This document shows, one piece after another, positions 33,753 through 42,008 of a DNA stretch of 64,000 nt (its first letter is position 1; each line of letters opens with the position of its first letter). Below the pieces are notes generated by a model. The model worked only from the letters and a program-made list of their open reading frames with translations. It was not told where the DNA came from and made no database searches. Where the stretch lies: the NCBI GenBank assembly GCA_001898035.1, contig MKRX01000006.1, positions 815,653-879,652 of the forward strand, read 5' to 3'. This DNA comes from Armatimonadetes bacterium 55-13. Its GTDB lineage: Bacteria > Armatimonadota > Fimbriimonadia > Fimbriimonadales > Fimbriimonadaceae. The translations under genes were made by a program, and so were the position numbers.

Positions 33753-36359
33753 TTAACCGCCGAACAGCTTCTTGCGCTCTTGGATCTTCTCCAACTTCGC
33801 TCGAAGCTCATCCGCGGCGGATCGATCTCGCTCGATGACTTCCGGCTTCGCTCGAGAGATGAAGTCCGGGTTAGAGAGCCGCTGGTCCAACTTGACCAGG
33901 TCTCCCGAGATCTTCTCTTCCTCCCGTACCAGTCGCCCCAGCTCCTTCTCCTTATCCACCAGATCGCCCAGCGGAAGGTGAAGGTCGACGCCGGAGATAG
34001 TCGTCGAAACGAATTGGTCAGACGGTTTGCCCGGCCGCAAGTCTTCCACCCAAGCCTGAGACTTGACCACGCTTTCACCCCCCGAGAGATCGCCCTCGAA
34101 ATAGACCACCGGTGCCGTCTTCATTGCCGCCAGGCCCAGTTCAGCTCGCAGCGCGCGCAGGCCACGAGTGATGTCGAAGATGCGCTCAATTCGCGCCTCC
34201 ACATCCGGCTGATGGAACTCCTTCGGTAGTTCCGGCCACTTCGCCGACATGATGAACGGAGCCTTATCCGCTAGGGGCAAGTGAGAATAGACTTCCTCCG
34301 TCAGGTGTGGCATCACCGGGTGCAACATGATCAAGAAGGCTTCGATGCACGTCAGTAGCACCCACTGCGGAGTCGCCCGGCTCGCCGGATCATTCAACCG
34401 AGGTTTGGAGACTTCGATGTACCAGTCGCAAAGCTCCGACCAGAAGAACTTGTATAGCGCCTGAGACGCCGTCTGGTTGTCGTAAGCCTCGTACGCCGCG
34501 CTTACAATTCGCTCCGTCTCGTACAAGCGACTCAAGAGCCACTTGTCGGAATCCTCTAAAGCGACGGGTTTCGTCGGGGTGTCTTCGACATTGAGCAAAA
34601 CAAACCGAACTGCGTTCCAGATCTTGTTGCAGAAGTTCCGCGCATCTTCTGTGCGCCGTTCGCTGTATCGAATATCTTGGTTGTAGCCGGTCTGAGAGAG
34701 AAGCGTGAAGCGCAAAGCGTCCGCGCCGACCTTCTCAATCACGTCCATCGGATCAACGCCCGTCCCCAGGCTCTTACTCATGCGCTTTCCGTCTTCGGTA
34801 AGCACGGTGGCATAGATATAGACCTGACTGAACGGAATGTCATGGGCACAGTCCAGCCCCATCATGATCATACGGGCCACCCAGAGATAAAGGATCTCCT
34901 GCGCCGTCACCAAAAGATTGGTCGGATAGAACTGCTTCAGATCGTCCGTCTGCTCGGGCCATCCCAAGGTCGCAAACGGCCAAAGGCCACTGCTAAACCA
35001 AGTGTCCAGAACATCGTCTTCCTGACGGACAATCTTCTGATCCCCCGCCTTCTCCTGAGCTTCCTCCCAACTGTGCGCCGCAAATGCCTTGCCTTCTTCC
35101 GTGTAGTACACCGGAATTCGATGCCCCCACCACAGTCGGCGACTGATGTTCCAGTCCCGGATGTTCTCCATCCAATCCAAGAAGATCTTCTGATACCGCT
35201 CCGGCACAAAGTCAATCTTGCCCTGCTTCACCGCCTCAATCGCTGGCTTGGCGAGCTCCGTTTGCTTGCAGAACCACTCTTCACTCAGCAATGGCTCGAT
35301 GACTTCGCCTGATCGCTCGCTGATGATCAAAGCTATCTCATGGTCCTCGATCTTCACCAGGAAGCCTTGCTCTTCCAAGTCAGCGACCACGCGCTTGCGA
35401 GCCTCATACCGGTCCAACCCCGCATAAGCGCCGCCTTCCTCGGCCACCTTGGCCACTTCGTTCAACACCACCGGCATCGGTAGGTTATGTCGAACGCCCA
35501 CTTCGTAGTCGTTCGCATCGTGGGCTGGCGTGATCTTCACGGCGCCGCTTCCAAACTCCGGATCCGGGTAAATGTCTGCCACCAACGGGATTTCGCGGTC
35601 CATCAACGGCAACCGCAGCATCTTGCCTACTTTGTCTTTATAGCGAGCATCGCTCGGGTGAACCGCCACCGCTACGTCGCCCAACATCGTCTCCGGCCGA
35701 GTCGTCGCAATCACAATCTCACCCGATCCGTCAGCATAGGGATATCGAACGTAATACAGCTTTCCTTTAACGACCTTTCGCTCGGTCTCAATGTCGGAAA
35801 CGCTCGTCTTAAGCACCGGATCCCAATTAACCACCCGCTTGCCTCGGTAAATCAGTCCCCGCTCAAACCAGTCGATAAAGACCTGCAGAACCGCCTTGGC
35901 ATAGCTGTCATCCAGCGTAAATCGGGTGCGCGTCCAATCAAAGGCATGCCCCAGGCGTCGGAACTGCCCGATGATCGTGTCCCCACTCTCCTTGCGCCAC
36001 TCCCAAACCCGCTCAACAAACTTCTCTCGCCCCATCTCCAGCGGATTCTTGCCTTCCTTCTTAACCTGCTTGATCACCACACTCTGTGTAGCAATCCCCG
36101 CATGATCCTGTCCCGGAAGCACCAATACATCCTTACCCTTTAGCCGGTGATAACGACCGACCAGGTCCTGAATGGAATAACAAAGCGCGTGCCCCATGTG
36201 GAGGGAACCGGTGATGTTGGGCGGAGGGATCGTAATGACAAACTTCTCTTTGGAAGGATCCCCGCTAGGCTGAAACAGCCCCGCTTCTTCCCAAGCCTTA
36301 TACCAACGCTGCTCAACCGTCGACGCATCATAACGCGTCGGAATCTCAATATTCGACAT
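33753..36359 (-). CDS. valS: Valine--tRNA ligase
   Basis: An 868-residue class I aminoacyl-tRNA synthetase. It has the HIGH-type motif in PPPNITGSLHMGHAL (about 46-60), a CP1 editing domain, the KMSKS-type GKRMSKSLG near 524, an anticodon-binding domain, and the C-terminal coiled-coil arm (about 790-860, rich in Glu/Lys/Arg) that is characteristic of ValRS. Length matches the family. The ATG has an excellent GGGAGGAG ribosome site four bases upstream. It ends at the hairpin just downstream, and a parS-like site lies 61 bp upstream of its start. Confidence 0.98.
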   Translation of the reverse strand: MSNIEIPTRYDASTVEQRWYKAWEEAGLFQPSGDPSKEKFVITIPPPNITGSLHMGHALCYSIQDLVGRYHRLKGKDVLVLPGQDHAGIATQSVVIKQVKKEGKNPLEMGREKFVERVWEWRKESGDTIIGQFRRLGHAFDWTRTRFTLDDSYAKAVLQVFIDWFERGLIYRGKRVVNWDPVLKTSVSDIETERKVVKGKLYYVRYPYADGSGEIVIATTRPETMLGDVAVAVHPSDARYKDKVGKMLRLPLMDREIPLVADIYPDPEFGSGAVKITPAHDANDYEVGVRHNLPMPVVLNEVAKVAEEGGAYAGLDRYEARKRVVADLEEQGFLVKIEDHEIALIISERSGEVIEPLLSEEWFCKQTELAKPAIEAVKQGKIDFVPERYQKIFLDWMENIRDWNISRRLWWGHRIPVYYTEEGKAFAAHSWEEAQEKAGDQKIVRQEDDVLDTWFSSGLWPFATLGWPEQTDDLKQFYPTNLLVTAQEILYLWVARMIMMGLDCAHDIPFSQVYIYATVLTEDGKRMSKSLGTGVDPMDVIEKVGADALRFTLLSQTGYNQDIRYSERRTEDARNFCNKIWNAVRFVLLNVEDTPTKPVALEDSDKWLLSRLYETERIVSAAYEAYDNQTASQALYKFFWSELCDWYIEVSKPRLNDPASRATPQWVLLTCIEAFLIMLHPVMPHLTEEVYSHLPLADKAPFIMSAKWPELPKEFHQPDVEARIERIFDITRGLRALRAELGLAAMKTAPVVYFEGDLSGGESVVKSQAWVEDLRPGKPSDQFVSTTISGVDLHLPLGDLVDKEKELGRLVREEEKISGDLVKLDQRLSNPDFISRAKPEVIERDRSAADELRAKLEKIQERKKLFGG

Positions 36360-36419
36360 GTTTCTCCTCCCTTTCCTGTCGTGAAAGGTCCTTCGATTTT
36401 ACTTCAGGATGAGGTGGAT

Positions 36420-36435
36420 TGTTTCACGTGAAACG
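36420..36435. other. parS-like centromere site 1
   Basis: TGTTTCACGTGAAACG differs from the ParB-binding consensus TGTTTCACGTGAAACA only at the last base. It lies in the valS upstream region. Confidence 0.8.
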
Positions 36436-36480
36436 GTGCTCAAGTGAGGACATCAACGTCTTTAATGAAGAAGAGACGTT

Positions 36481-36519
36481 CCCCCTCGCCCTGAGGGAGA
36501 GGGGCCAGGGGGTGAGGGC
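36481..36519 (+). repeat. Dispersed CCCTCGCCC...GGTGAGGG repeat, copy 2
   Basis: CCCCCTCGCCCTGAGGGAGA followed by GGGGCCAGGGGGTGAGGGC, 45 bp downstream of parS-like site 1. It has one extra G in the AGGGGG run relative to copies 3-5. Confidence 0.9.
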
Positions 36520-36848
36520 AAGCGCACGGCCGCCCTGTCTTATTACAAAGGAAGCTAGCAAAAAGATTCAGTCCAACGGGGACATCGTCTAAACTCAACT
36601 GTCTTCTCCAACGGCTACAACCTCTCGTCCTAAGGGCGAGGGCTATCCGACTTCAACCAGCGCCCAAGTAACCAATCAACATCGTAGACCCTGACCACAT
36701 GGAGACGAAATAGCCCAAGTGTACGCACCGGACCGGCCATTTAGGAGGGCCAGGTAAAGCCAAATCGCCCATCCACTAAATTGGTCTTCAACCGCTCAAC
36801 CGCCTGAGAGAGAAATGGAGAAAGCAGACAAAAGACGCTGAGCGCCAT

Positions 36849-36886
36849 CCCCCTCGCCCCGAGGGAGAGGGGCCAGGGGTGAGGGC
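36849..36886 (+). repeat. Dispersed CCCTCGCCC...GGTGAGGG repeat, copy 3
   Basis: CCCCCTCGCCCCGAGGGAGA then GGGGCCAGGGGTGAGGGC, ending 20 bp from the stop of the DUF559 gene. It is in the same orientation as copy 4 on the other side of that gene, so the two are direct repeats. Confidence 0.9.
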
Positions 36887-36906
36887 CCCCCAGAACCCAG
36901 GAGTAC

Positions 36907-37275
36907 CTACCCCATCCCCCGCAACCCACTGACCAATCCCCGAAGCGTCTCCATCACAACCCCAACCTCTCCAAACACCTGCGAGTTCCTAAACCGAACC
37001 ACCATATACCCCTGATCCCTCAGCCAAAGATCTCGCTCTTGGTCCGCCACCACTTGCTCAGGAAACTCGTGATACTCACCATCGACTTCCACACAGAGCC
37101 GAAGCGTTTCGCAATAGAAATCGACCACATAGGAACCAAGGGGCGCCTGACGACGAAACTTCAACCCCTCAAACCGCCGCCCTCGCAAACAATCCCAAAG
37201 CACTTCCTCCGCCGCCGTAGAATCCCGGCGCAACTCCCGCGCCCGATCTCGCATCTCACTGGAATACCTCTTCAT
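36907..37275 (-). CDS. DUF559 (VSR-endonuclease-like) protein
   Basis: A 122-residue protein of the DUF559 family, which has the Vsr/PD-(D/E)XK nuclease fold. Landmarks are ARELRRDSTAAEEVLWDCLRGRRFEGLKFRRQ (about 13-44), YVVDFYCETLRLCVEVDGEYH (Asp and Glu of the metal site, Asp/Glu/His at about 64-68) and QGYMVVRFRNSQV. Biological role unknown. Repeat copies 3 and 4 flank the gene 12-20 bp from each end. Nearly identical short repeats often sit next to DUF559 genes in other bacteria (general recollection), so it may help move or maintain them. Confidence 0.9.
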   Translation of the reverse strand: MKRYSSEMRDRARELRRDSTAAEEVLWDCLRGRRFEGLKFRRQAPLGSYVVDFYCETLRLCVEVDGEYHEFPEQVVADQERDLWLRDQGYMVVRFRNSQVFGEVGVVMETLRGLVSGLRGMG

Positions 37276-37286
37276 CAGAGCGCTGT

Positions 37287-37325
37287 CCCCCTCGCCCTAA
37301 GGGAGAGGGGCTAGGGGTGAGGGCC
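37287..37325 (+). repeat. Dispersed CCCTCGCCC...GGTGAGGG repeat, copy 4
   Basis: CCCCCTCGCCCTAAGGGAGA then GGGGCTAGGGGTGAGGGCC. It separates the DUF559 start (37275) from the stop codon of the next gene (37325-37327), which abuts the repeat. Confidence 0.9.
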
Positions 37326-38095
37326 TACTTCAACTTCTCATACTGAGCCCGCTGTTCCCGCGTCAAAACCGCTAATGCCTGCTCATGCGCTTTCCTATTG
37401 GCCTTTGCTACTAAGTCCAAATTTCGAAGACTTCGGTTCAACACCGTCTTCATCATCAAGTCCATAAATCGAGTGGCTTCCTGCACTTTTTCGACATCCG
37501 AAAGGTCTTCAACATCGGACTTCTTGGGGAAAAGCTCTGCTGCTTTGGATGCGTCATCGCCGCTGGACTGGAGGCGGTCCTTCTCTGTAAAGAACGTCTC
37601 CCGCGCATGAGCAATCTGAGCGCGCTGAGCATCGGTGAGTTTGAGGGCAAAGGAAACCTCTTCCGTTAAGAGGGCTTCGAAAGGGCGATGCGCAAGGACC
37701 GATCGGCGAAGGGACTTCTTCTGGCCGTCATTGAGGTCAGCAAGGGAAAGCCCAAATTTGCAGTCGGTCAGAAGAGAACTGAGATTTGCCGTTAGTTGTT
37801 TCTGATCGTCGTCGTCGAGTTCTCCGTTCGCAATGCTGGACGTAAGAGTGACGATCATCATTTGCTGAATCTTCGTCTTCGCGGCGATGCATTCTAACTG
37901 CGGCCCCGTAAGGTGCAGATCCGACAAGACGCCCGAATCCATAAGAGAGTTAAGCAGAAGATCGTCCATTCTTGTGAAGACCAGATGCCTATCGCTCTCA
38001 AGATCAATCTTGACCGACGGCATTTCCTGTGCCCCGGCCCACACCAGCGAGATCACCCAAACCACCGCGAAAGCTGACGCGCGAAAGAATTTCAT
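37325..38095 (-). CDS. Hypothetical secreted helical protein
   Basis: A 256-residue protein with a signal peptide (FFRASAFAVVWVISLVWAGA). The mature part is almost wholly helical and charged, with two LT-x2-Q-like motifs (LTDAQRAQIAHAR and the C-terminal LTREQRAQYEKL) that recall Spy/CpxP-type LTxxQ periplasmic proteins, although the protein is longer. A chaperone or stress-sensor role would be a guess. The stop codon touches repeat copy 4, so the repeat may have replaced the original downstream sequence. Confidence 0.65.
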   Translation of the reverse strand: MKFFRASAFAVVWVISLVWAGAQEMPSVKIDLESDRHLVFTRMDDLLLNSLMDSGVLSDLHLTGPQLECIAAKTKIQQMMIVTLTSSIANGELDDDDQKQLTANLSSLLTDCKFGLSLADLNDGQKKSLRRSVLAHRPFEALLTEEVSFALKLTDAQRAQIAHARETFFTEKDRLQSSGDDASKAAELFPKKSDVEDLSDVEKVQEATRFMDLMMKTVLNRSLRNLDLVAKANRKAHEQALAVLTREQRAQYEKLK

Positions 38096-38171
38096 GTACT
38101 ACACCATATCAAATAAAACAGGAGATAGGTACTCGTAACTGCATAAAATCTGGTCAGGATCAAGTGCGGTG

Positions 38172-38187
38172 TGTTTCACGTGAAACA
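38172..38187. other. parS centromere site 2
   Basis: TGTTTCACGTGAAACA is a perfect 16-bp match to the ParB-binding parS consensus. It lies in the gap between the secreted helical protein and the ABC ATPase gene, 12 bp from repeat copy 5. Confidence 0.9.
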
Positions 38188-38199
38188 GAGGGTGAAGTT

Positions 38200-38236
38200 C
38201 CCCTCGCCCTGAGGGAGAGGGGCTAGGGGTGAGGGC
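38200..38236 (+). repeat. Dispersed CCCTCGCCC...GGTGAGGG repeat, copy 5
   Basis: CCCCTCGCCCTGAGGGAGAG then GGGCTAGGGGTGAGGGC, same orientation as the other four copies, 12 bp after parS site 2. Confidence 0.9.
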
Positions 38237-38255
38237 TCTATGGGTATCCCTTCGA

Positions 38256-39245
38256 CTATAGGGTATCCCGTCGATCCTCTTCGAACAACGCCCGAATAAC
38301 TTCGTCAAATTCGACGTCTTCAATCGACACATCCTCCACCGGAAGCGCCTGCAAGATCCGAGAAGCCGTGGCCGCCGTCTGTGCGCGAGGGACCTCAATG
38401 GTTGCCGTCAAATCCGTATGCTCCACCACCCGCCCAAATCCTTCCGCGTCCGCCGCCAGGACCGGAGAAGAGAACGTCAATTGGATCCGTCGAGAATCGC
38501 TAAATCGATTGGCGAGAGCATCCAGCGCCCCATCAAAGATCATCTCTCCGGAGTTGATGACCACCACCCGTTCACAGAGTTCCTGGACGTCCTGCATGTA
38601 GTGGCTGGTCAAGATAATCGTGCAGCCGTCTTCCTGATGAAGTTCCTTCAAGAAGTCGCGAATTCGCTTCTGGCTCACTACGTCTAAGCCAATCGTCGGC
38701 TCATCCAAAAACACTACCTGCGGCGAGTGCAACAGCGCGGCAACCAACTCGCACTTCATTCGCTCACCCAGACTCAGTTTCCGTACCTGGGTGTGAATCT
38801 TGTCCGACAACTGTAGGGTTTCGATCAACCGCTCGGATCGACGCTTGAACTGAGCATCGTCCACTTCATACAGTTCTTTCAGGACCAAGAAGCTGTCCCA
38901 GGCGGGTAAGTCCCACCACAACTGCATCTTGTTTCCCATGACCAGCGAGATGTTTCGAAGCATTTCCGCCTTTCGTTCCCAAGGGCGATATCCAAGCACT
39001 TTGGCTTCCCCGGAAGAGGGGTATAGGATGCCAGAGAGCATCTTCAACGTGGTGGTCTTGCCCGCACCATTTGGGCCAAGAAACCCGACCAACTCTCCCT
39101 GCTGAATGGTGAGATTGATGCCCTTCACCGCTTCGACTTCCGTCTTCTCGCGACTAAACAAACCCTTCATCGCACCCCACACGCCAGGCTGCTTTTTGTG
39201 GGAGTAATAAACCTTCTTCAGGTCATGGGTCTCAATCGCAGGCAC
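38256..39245 (-). CDS. ABC transporter ATP-binding protein (ABC-2 export type)
   Basis: A 329-residue ATPase with Walker A GPNGAGKTT near 57, signature LSLGERMKCE near 153 and Walker B VVFLDEPTIGLD near 176. A C-terminal regulatory extension follows (about 240-329). The N-terminal insertion YYSHKKQPGVWGAMKGLFSREKTEVEA resembles ATPases of ABC-2 systems that are normally encoded with two permeases (viologen-exporter or NatA type). No permease gene adjoins it here, so its partner must be elsewhere or lost. Only 22 bp separate it from the GH27 stop. Confidence 0.93.
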   Translation of the reverse strand: MPAIETHDLKKVYYSHKKQPGVWGAMKGLFSREKTEVEAVKGINLTIQQGELVGFLGPNGAGKTTTLKMLSGILYPSSGEAKVLGYRPWERKAEMLRNISLVMGNKMQLWWDLPAWDSFLVLKELYEVDDAQFKRRSERLIETLQLSDKIHTQVRKLSLGERMKCELVAALLHSPQVVFLDEPTIGLDVVSQKRIRDFLKELHQEDGCTIILTSHYMQDVQELCERVVVINSGEMIFDGALDALANRFSDSRRIQLTFSSPVLAADAEGFGRVVEHTDLTATIEVPRAQTAATASRILQALPVEDVSIEDVEFDEVIRALFEEDRRDTL

Positions 39246-39267
39246 CCCCGCAGGTTACCCGCCGCGC

Positions 39268-40569
39268 CTACTTGGGAGTAACGCGAAACAGGGCGGATTG
39301 GTGGGGTTTCAGCGATGCCGAGATCTCCGAATCAGTGACCGGCAAATCGAGGTTCGTCCAAAGATCTCGAATGCCTGCCCGCTTCATCGATAGCTCGCTG
39401 AGTGACAAAGAGACCTTCTGGGCGGCCCCAGAATCGTTGGTATTGAAAAGAGCAACGTAGCGGTCTTTGGACCGCGGAATACTCGCCACCCACGCCACCA
39501 AGTCGCCCCGGTTAAAGAGCTGATACCCCGCGTAGCTGTTCTGATTGACCGACAAGATCTCGCGGTTCGTGATCAACTTAAGGGTCGCGTCATCCAACTT
39601 GGTTAGATCGCAACCCAACATCAACGGCGATCGAAAGATCGCCCAAAGCGTCATCATCGTCTGCTGTTCGTCGGGAGTGAACCGAGTCTTCTCCCCGAAA
39701 CGAATGTAGCCCAGTGGCAGCATGTCGGCATCTGGGAAGTGTCCGGCGCCTGTAATTGGCGACCATTTGCGGCAGCGCTCAAACTGCTCCTTCAGCGCCT
39801 TCCAGTCGTCCCAGAAATCATCGCTAATTCGCCACATATTCGCATGGCGAGCGGCGTCTTCACCCTCCACGACCGGCGTCTCTCCGGGCGACGTACTGAA
39901 CACGATCTTGCGTCCTGTCTTGTCGATCGCCCGCCGGATCGCCTCAATCTCGGCGCGGTAGTACGGTCGCGAAAGATCGTCGACTTTCACAAAATCGATC
40001 CCCCACTCCGCCGCTTGCTCGAAGACGGAGTCATAGTAAGCCTGAGCCCCCGGCTTGCTCATGTCTACGCCATACATATCCCCATTCCAAGGACAGGTTG
40101 AGTTCGTGTCCGCGATATCGGCCGCCGTGTAATTCGTCCCTTTGATGGGCGTCTCCTCCCGCACCGCCTGCCGGGGTATCCCGCGTAGCATGTGGATTCC
40201 AAACTTCAATCCCTTACCATGGATGTAATCTCCCAGCGTCTTAAATCCAGCCGGGAAACGGTTGGGCGCTGGCAAGAGTCGACCCCACTTGTCCATCACC
40301 AATTCAGCGTTAGGTCGATAATTGAATCCCTGCGCCTTGGGCTCAAACCACTGGATATCAACGACCACATAGCTCCACCCAAACGCCTTCAACTTCGCCG
40401 CCATGACATCCGCATGGGCCTTGGTCTGCGCTTCGGTGACGGTGGTGCCAAAGCAGTCCCAGCTATTCCATCCCATCGGCGGAGTTTCGGCCCAAGCATG
40501 ATACGCGAGGTGCGGAATATCTCGGGCAGATATTGCCACGGTCGCCAGACTCAGAATGGAAAGCAGCAT
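39268..40569 (-). CDS. Secreted alpha-galactosidase, GH27
   Basis: A 433-residue enzyme with a short signal peptide and the GH27 barrel: PPMGWNSWDCFG, VVDIQWFEP, KFGIHMLRGIPRQA, the nucleophile Asp in IDFVKVDDLS (near 195) and the acid/base Asp in WRISDDFW (near 248). The C-terminal beta domain is short, as in GH27. It releases terminal alpha-galactose, for example from galactomannan or xyloglucan side chains. Divergent from the fucosidase gene across 99 bp that contain a palindrome (40604-40619). Confidence 0.94.
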   Translation of the reverse strand: MLLSILSLATVAISARDIPHLAYHAWAETPPMGWNSWDCFGTTVTEAQTKAHADVMAAKLKAFGWSYVVVDIQWFEPKAQGFNYRPNAELVMDKWGRLLPAPNRFPAGFKTLGDYIHGKGLKFGIHMLRGIPRQAVREETPIKGTNYTAADIADTNSTCPWNGDMYGVDMSKPGAQAYYDSVFEQAAEWGIDFVKVDDLSRPYYRAEIEAIRRAIDKTGRKIVFSTSPGETPVVEGEDAARHANMWRISDDFWDDWKALKEQFERCRKWSPITGAGHFPDADMLPLGYIRFGEKTRFTPDEQQTMMTLWAIFRSPLMLGCDLTKLDDATLKLITNREILSVNQNSYAGYQLFNRGDLVAWVASIPRSKDRYVALFNTNDSGAAQKVSLSLSELSMKRAGIRDLWTNLDLPVTDSEISASLKPHQSALFRVTPK

Positions 40570-40603
40570 GACCCATTTTGCCTAATCCAGGAATCTAGAG
40601 TCG

Positions 40604-40619
40604 AGAATGAACACATTCT
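40604..40619. promoter_or_regulatory. Palindromic operator candidate between GH27 and GH29 genes
   Basis: AGAATG-AACA-CATTCT is a 6-4-6 inverted repeat near the middle of the 99-bp divergent spacer. It could bind a shared sugar-responsive repressor; no regulator gene is adjacent. Confidence 0.4.
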
Positions 40620-40668
40620 AAAAGTTCCAGATTCTCGCTACAGGGGATAGGTAGCCTCTCGCTATCCC

Positions 40669-41979
40669 ATGAAATCCCTTGTCAGATTCACCTTGGTGGG
40701 GCTTGCTATTGTCCCTAGTCTCCTTGCCGCGCAGACCCCCAAGCCGCCCATTCCAACGGCCCGTCGGGAGGACGCCGCCATGAATAAATGGAGGGAGAAC
40801 CGATTCGGGCTTTTCATCCATTGGGGCGTCTATTCGGTTCCCGGTGGAATATGGAACGGGAAGCGGGTTGGCGCTGCCGAGTGGATTCAAGCGCAAGGGA
40901 AGATATCTCCCATCGACTATGCCAAATTCCCTGCCGACTTTACCGCCAAGAACTTCAATGCCAAAAATTGGGCGAAAGCGGCCAAGCAGATGGGTGCGAA
41001 ATATGTTGTCATTACCACCAAGCACCACGATGGATTTTGTCTTTGGGATAGCAAGTACACGGATTGGGACCTGCAGAAGTCTCCGGCTCCAAAAGATCTC
41101 CTGAAACAACTTGCGGACGCGGTTCGTGCGGAGGGAATGGACTTTGGCGTGTATTACTCGATCCTCGACTGGCATCATCCCGACTATCGGACGAATCTGA
41201 AGTCGGACGCTGATCGCAAGGCATTTGAGCGCTATATCGTCTATATGAAGTCGCAGCTCAAAGAACTGGTCGATACTCTCGGTCCGATCAAAGTCTTTTG
41301 GTTCGATGGCCGCTGGGAGCCCTCGTACAAGGAGAACCCGACCTATGGCGCGGATCTCGAAAAATACTGTCGCCAAATCTGCCCGGGAGTCGTCATCAAT
41401 GACCGCATCCGAGCCTACGACTCTTATGCCGACTACGATAGCGGCTACGAGCGAAAACTGCCAGAAAACGAACTTCCGCCTGTTAACTGGGAGGCCTGCA
41501 TGACAATGCCGGAGGGAACGTGGGGATATCACTCCGATCCACCGGGAAACGGTTGGAAGACGCCTCAGACGCTGCTGAATATGCTGCTCAAATGCGCCTC
41601 GAAGAACGGCAACTTCCTCCTCAACATTGGGCCGAAGCCAGATGGAACGATTCGAAAAGAAGAAGCCGAAAGGATGAAGGCAGTTGGAGAGTGGATGCGG
41701 TTTTACGGAAACGCCGTATACGGCACCCAAGGCTTAGTCTTGAAGAGCACCACGAAGTTCTACGCAACTCGGAAGAAGGACAGCATCTATCTCACTTTCT
41801 TCGAGTGGCCTGAAACGGATCGCGTGACAATCGAAGGACTGCCTTCAAATATCGCTTCGGCTCAACTGCTAGATCACGGCAAAGGCTCGGGTCTCAAGGT
41901 GGAAGGCAACACGATTATTTTGCCTATGACTCCACCCGAGAAGCTTGCCAACGTAGTTGAAATCAAGCTCAAGCAGTAA
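40669..41979 (+). CDS. Secreted alpha-L-fucosidase, GH29
   Basis: A 436-residue enzyme with a signal peptide (VGLAIVPSLLAAQ) and the GH29 core: RFGLFIHWGVYSVPGG, YVVITTKHHDGFCLW, YYSILDWHHPDY, the nucleophile Asp in VFWFDGRWE (near 211), and NGNFLLNIGPKPDG near the end of the barrel. A C-terminal beta-sandwich follows. It removes terminal alpha-fucose from glycans. Base composition on the coding strand is richer in G than in the glycosidase genes to the left. It is convergent with the GH2 gene across a shared hairpin. Confidence 0.95.
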   Translation: MKSLVRFTLVGLAIVPSLLAAQTPKPPIPTARREDAAMNKWRENRFGLFIHWGVYSVPGGIWNGKRVGAAEWIQAQGKISPIDYAKFPADFTAKNFNAKNWAKAAKQMGAKYVVITTKHHDGFCLWDSKYTDWDLQKSPAPKDLLKQLADAVRAEGMDFGVYYSILDWHHPDYRTNLKSDADRKAFERYIVYMKSQLKELVDTLGPIKVFWFDGRWEPSYKENPTYGADLEKYCRQICPGVVINDRIRAYDSYADYDSGYERKLPENELPPVNWEACMTMPEGTWGYHSDPPGNGWKTPQTLLNMLLKCASKNGNFLLNIGPKPDGTIRKEEAERMKAVGEWMRFYGNAVYGTQGLVLKSTTKFYATRKKDSIYLTFFEWPETDRVTIEGLPSNIASAQLLDHGKGSGLKVEGNTIILPMTPPEKLANVVEIKLKQ

Positions 41980-41987
41980 TTTGAGAG

Positions 41988-42008
41988 GGGCGGCCTAATG
42001 GGCCGCCC
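41988..42008. terminator. Bidirectional hairpin between the GH29 and GH2 genes
   Basis: GGGCGGCC (41988-41995) pairs with GGCCGCCC (42001-42008) around TAATG. The GH2 stop codon lies in the loop edge, so the hairpin serves both convergent genes. No T-run is present. Confidence 0.5.

Larger units (their letters stand above)
36360..36906. other. Gene-free stretch of about 550 bp with parS-like site and two repeats
   Basis: No credible gene on either strand; a 62-codon minus frame (36741-36929) mostly translates a repeat copy. It contains the valS ribosome site, the parS-like site at 36420 and repeat copies 2 and 3. Nothing recognisable was seen in 36520-36848. Confidence 0.7.

Noticed and set aside
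36360..36440. T-box leader for valS
   Set aside because: No T-box bulge, specifier loop or leader terminator was found; only a strong ribosome site and the parS-like palindrome.
36741..36929. 62-codon minus-strand frame near the DUF559 gene
   Set aside because: Its start translates repeat copy 3 and it overlaps the end of the DUF559 gene.
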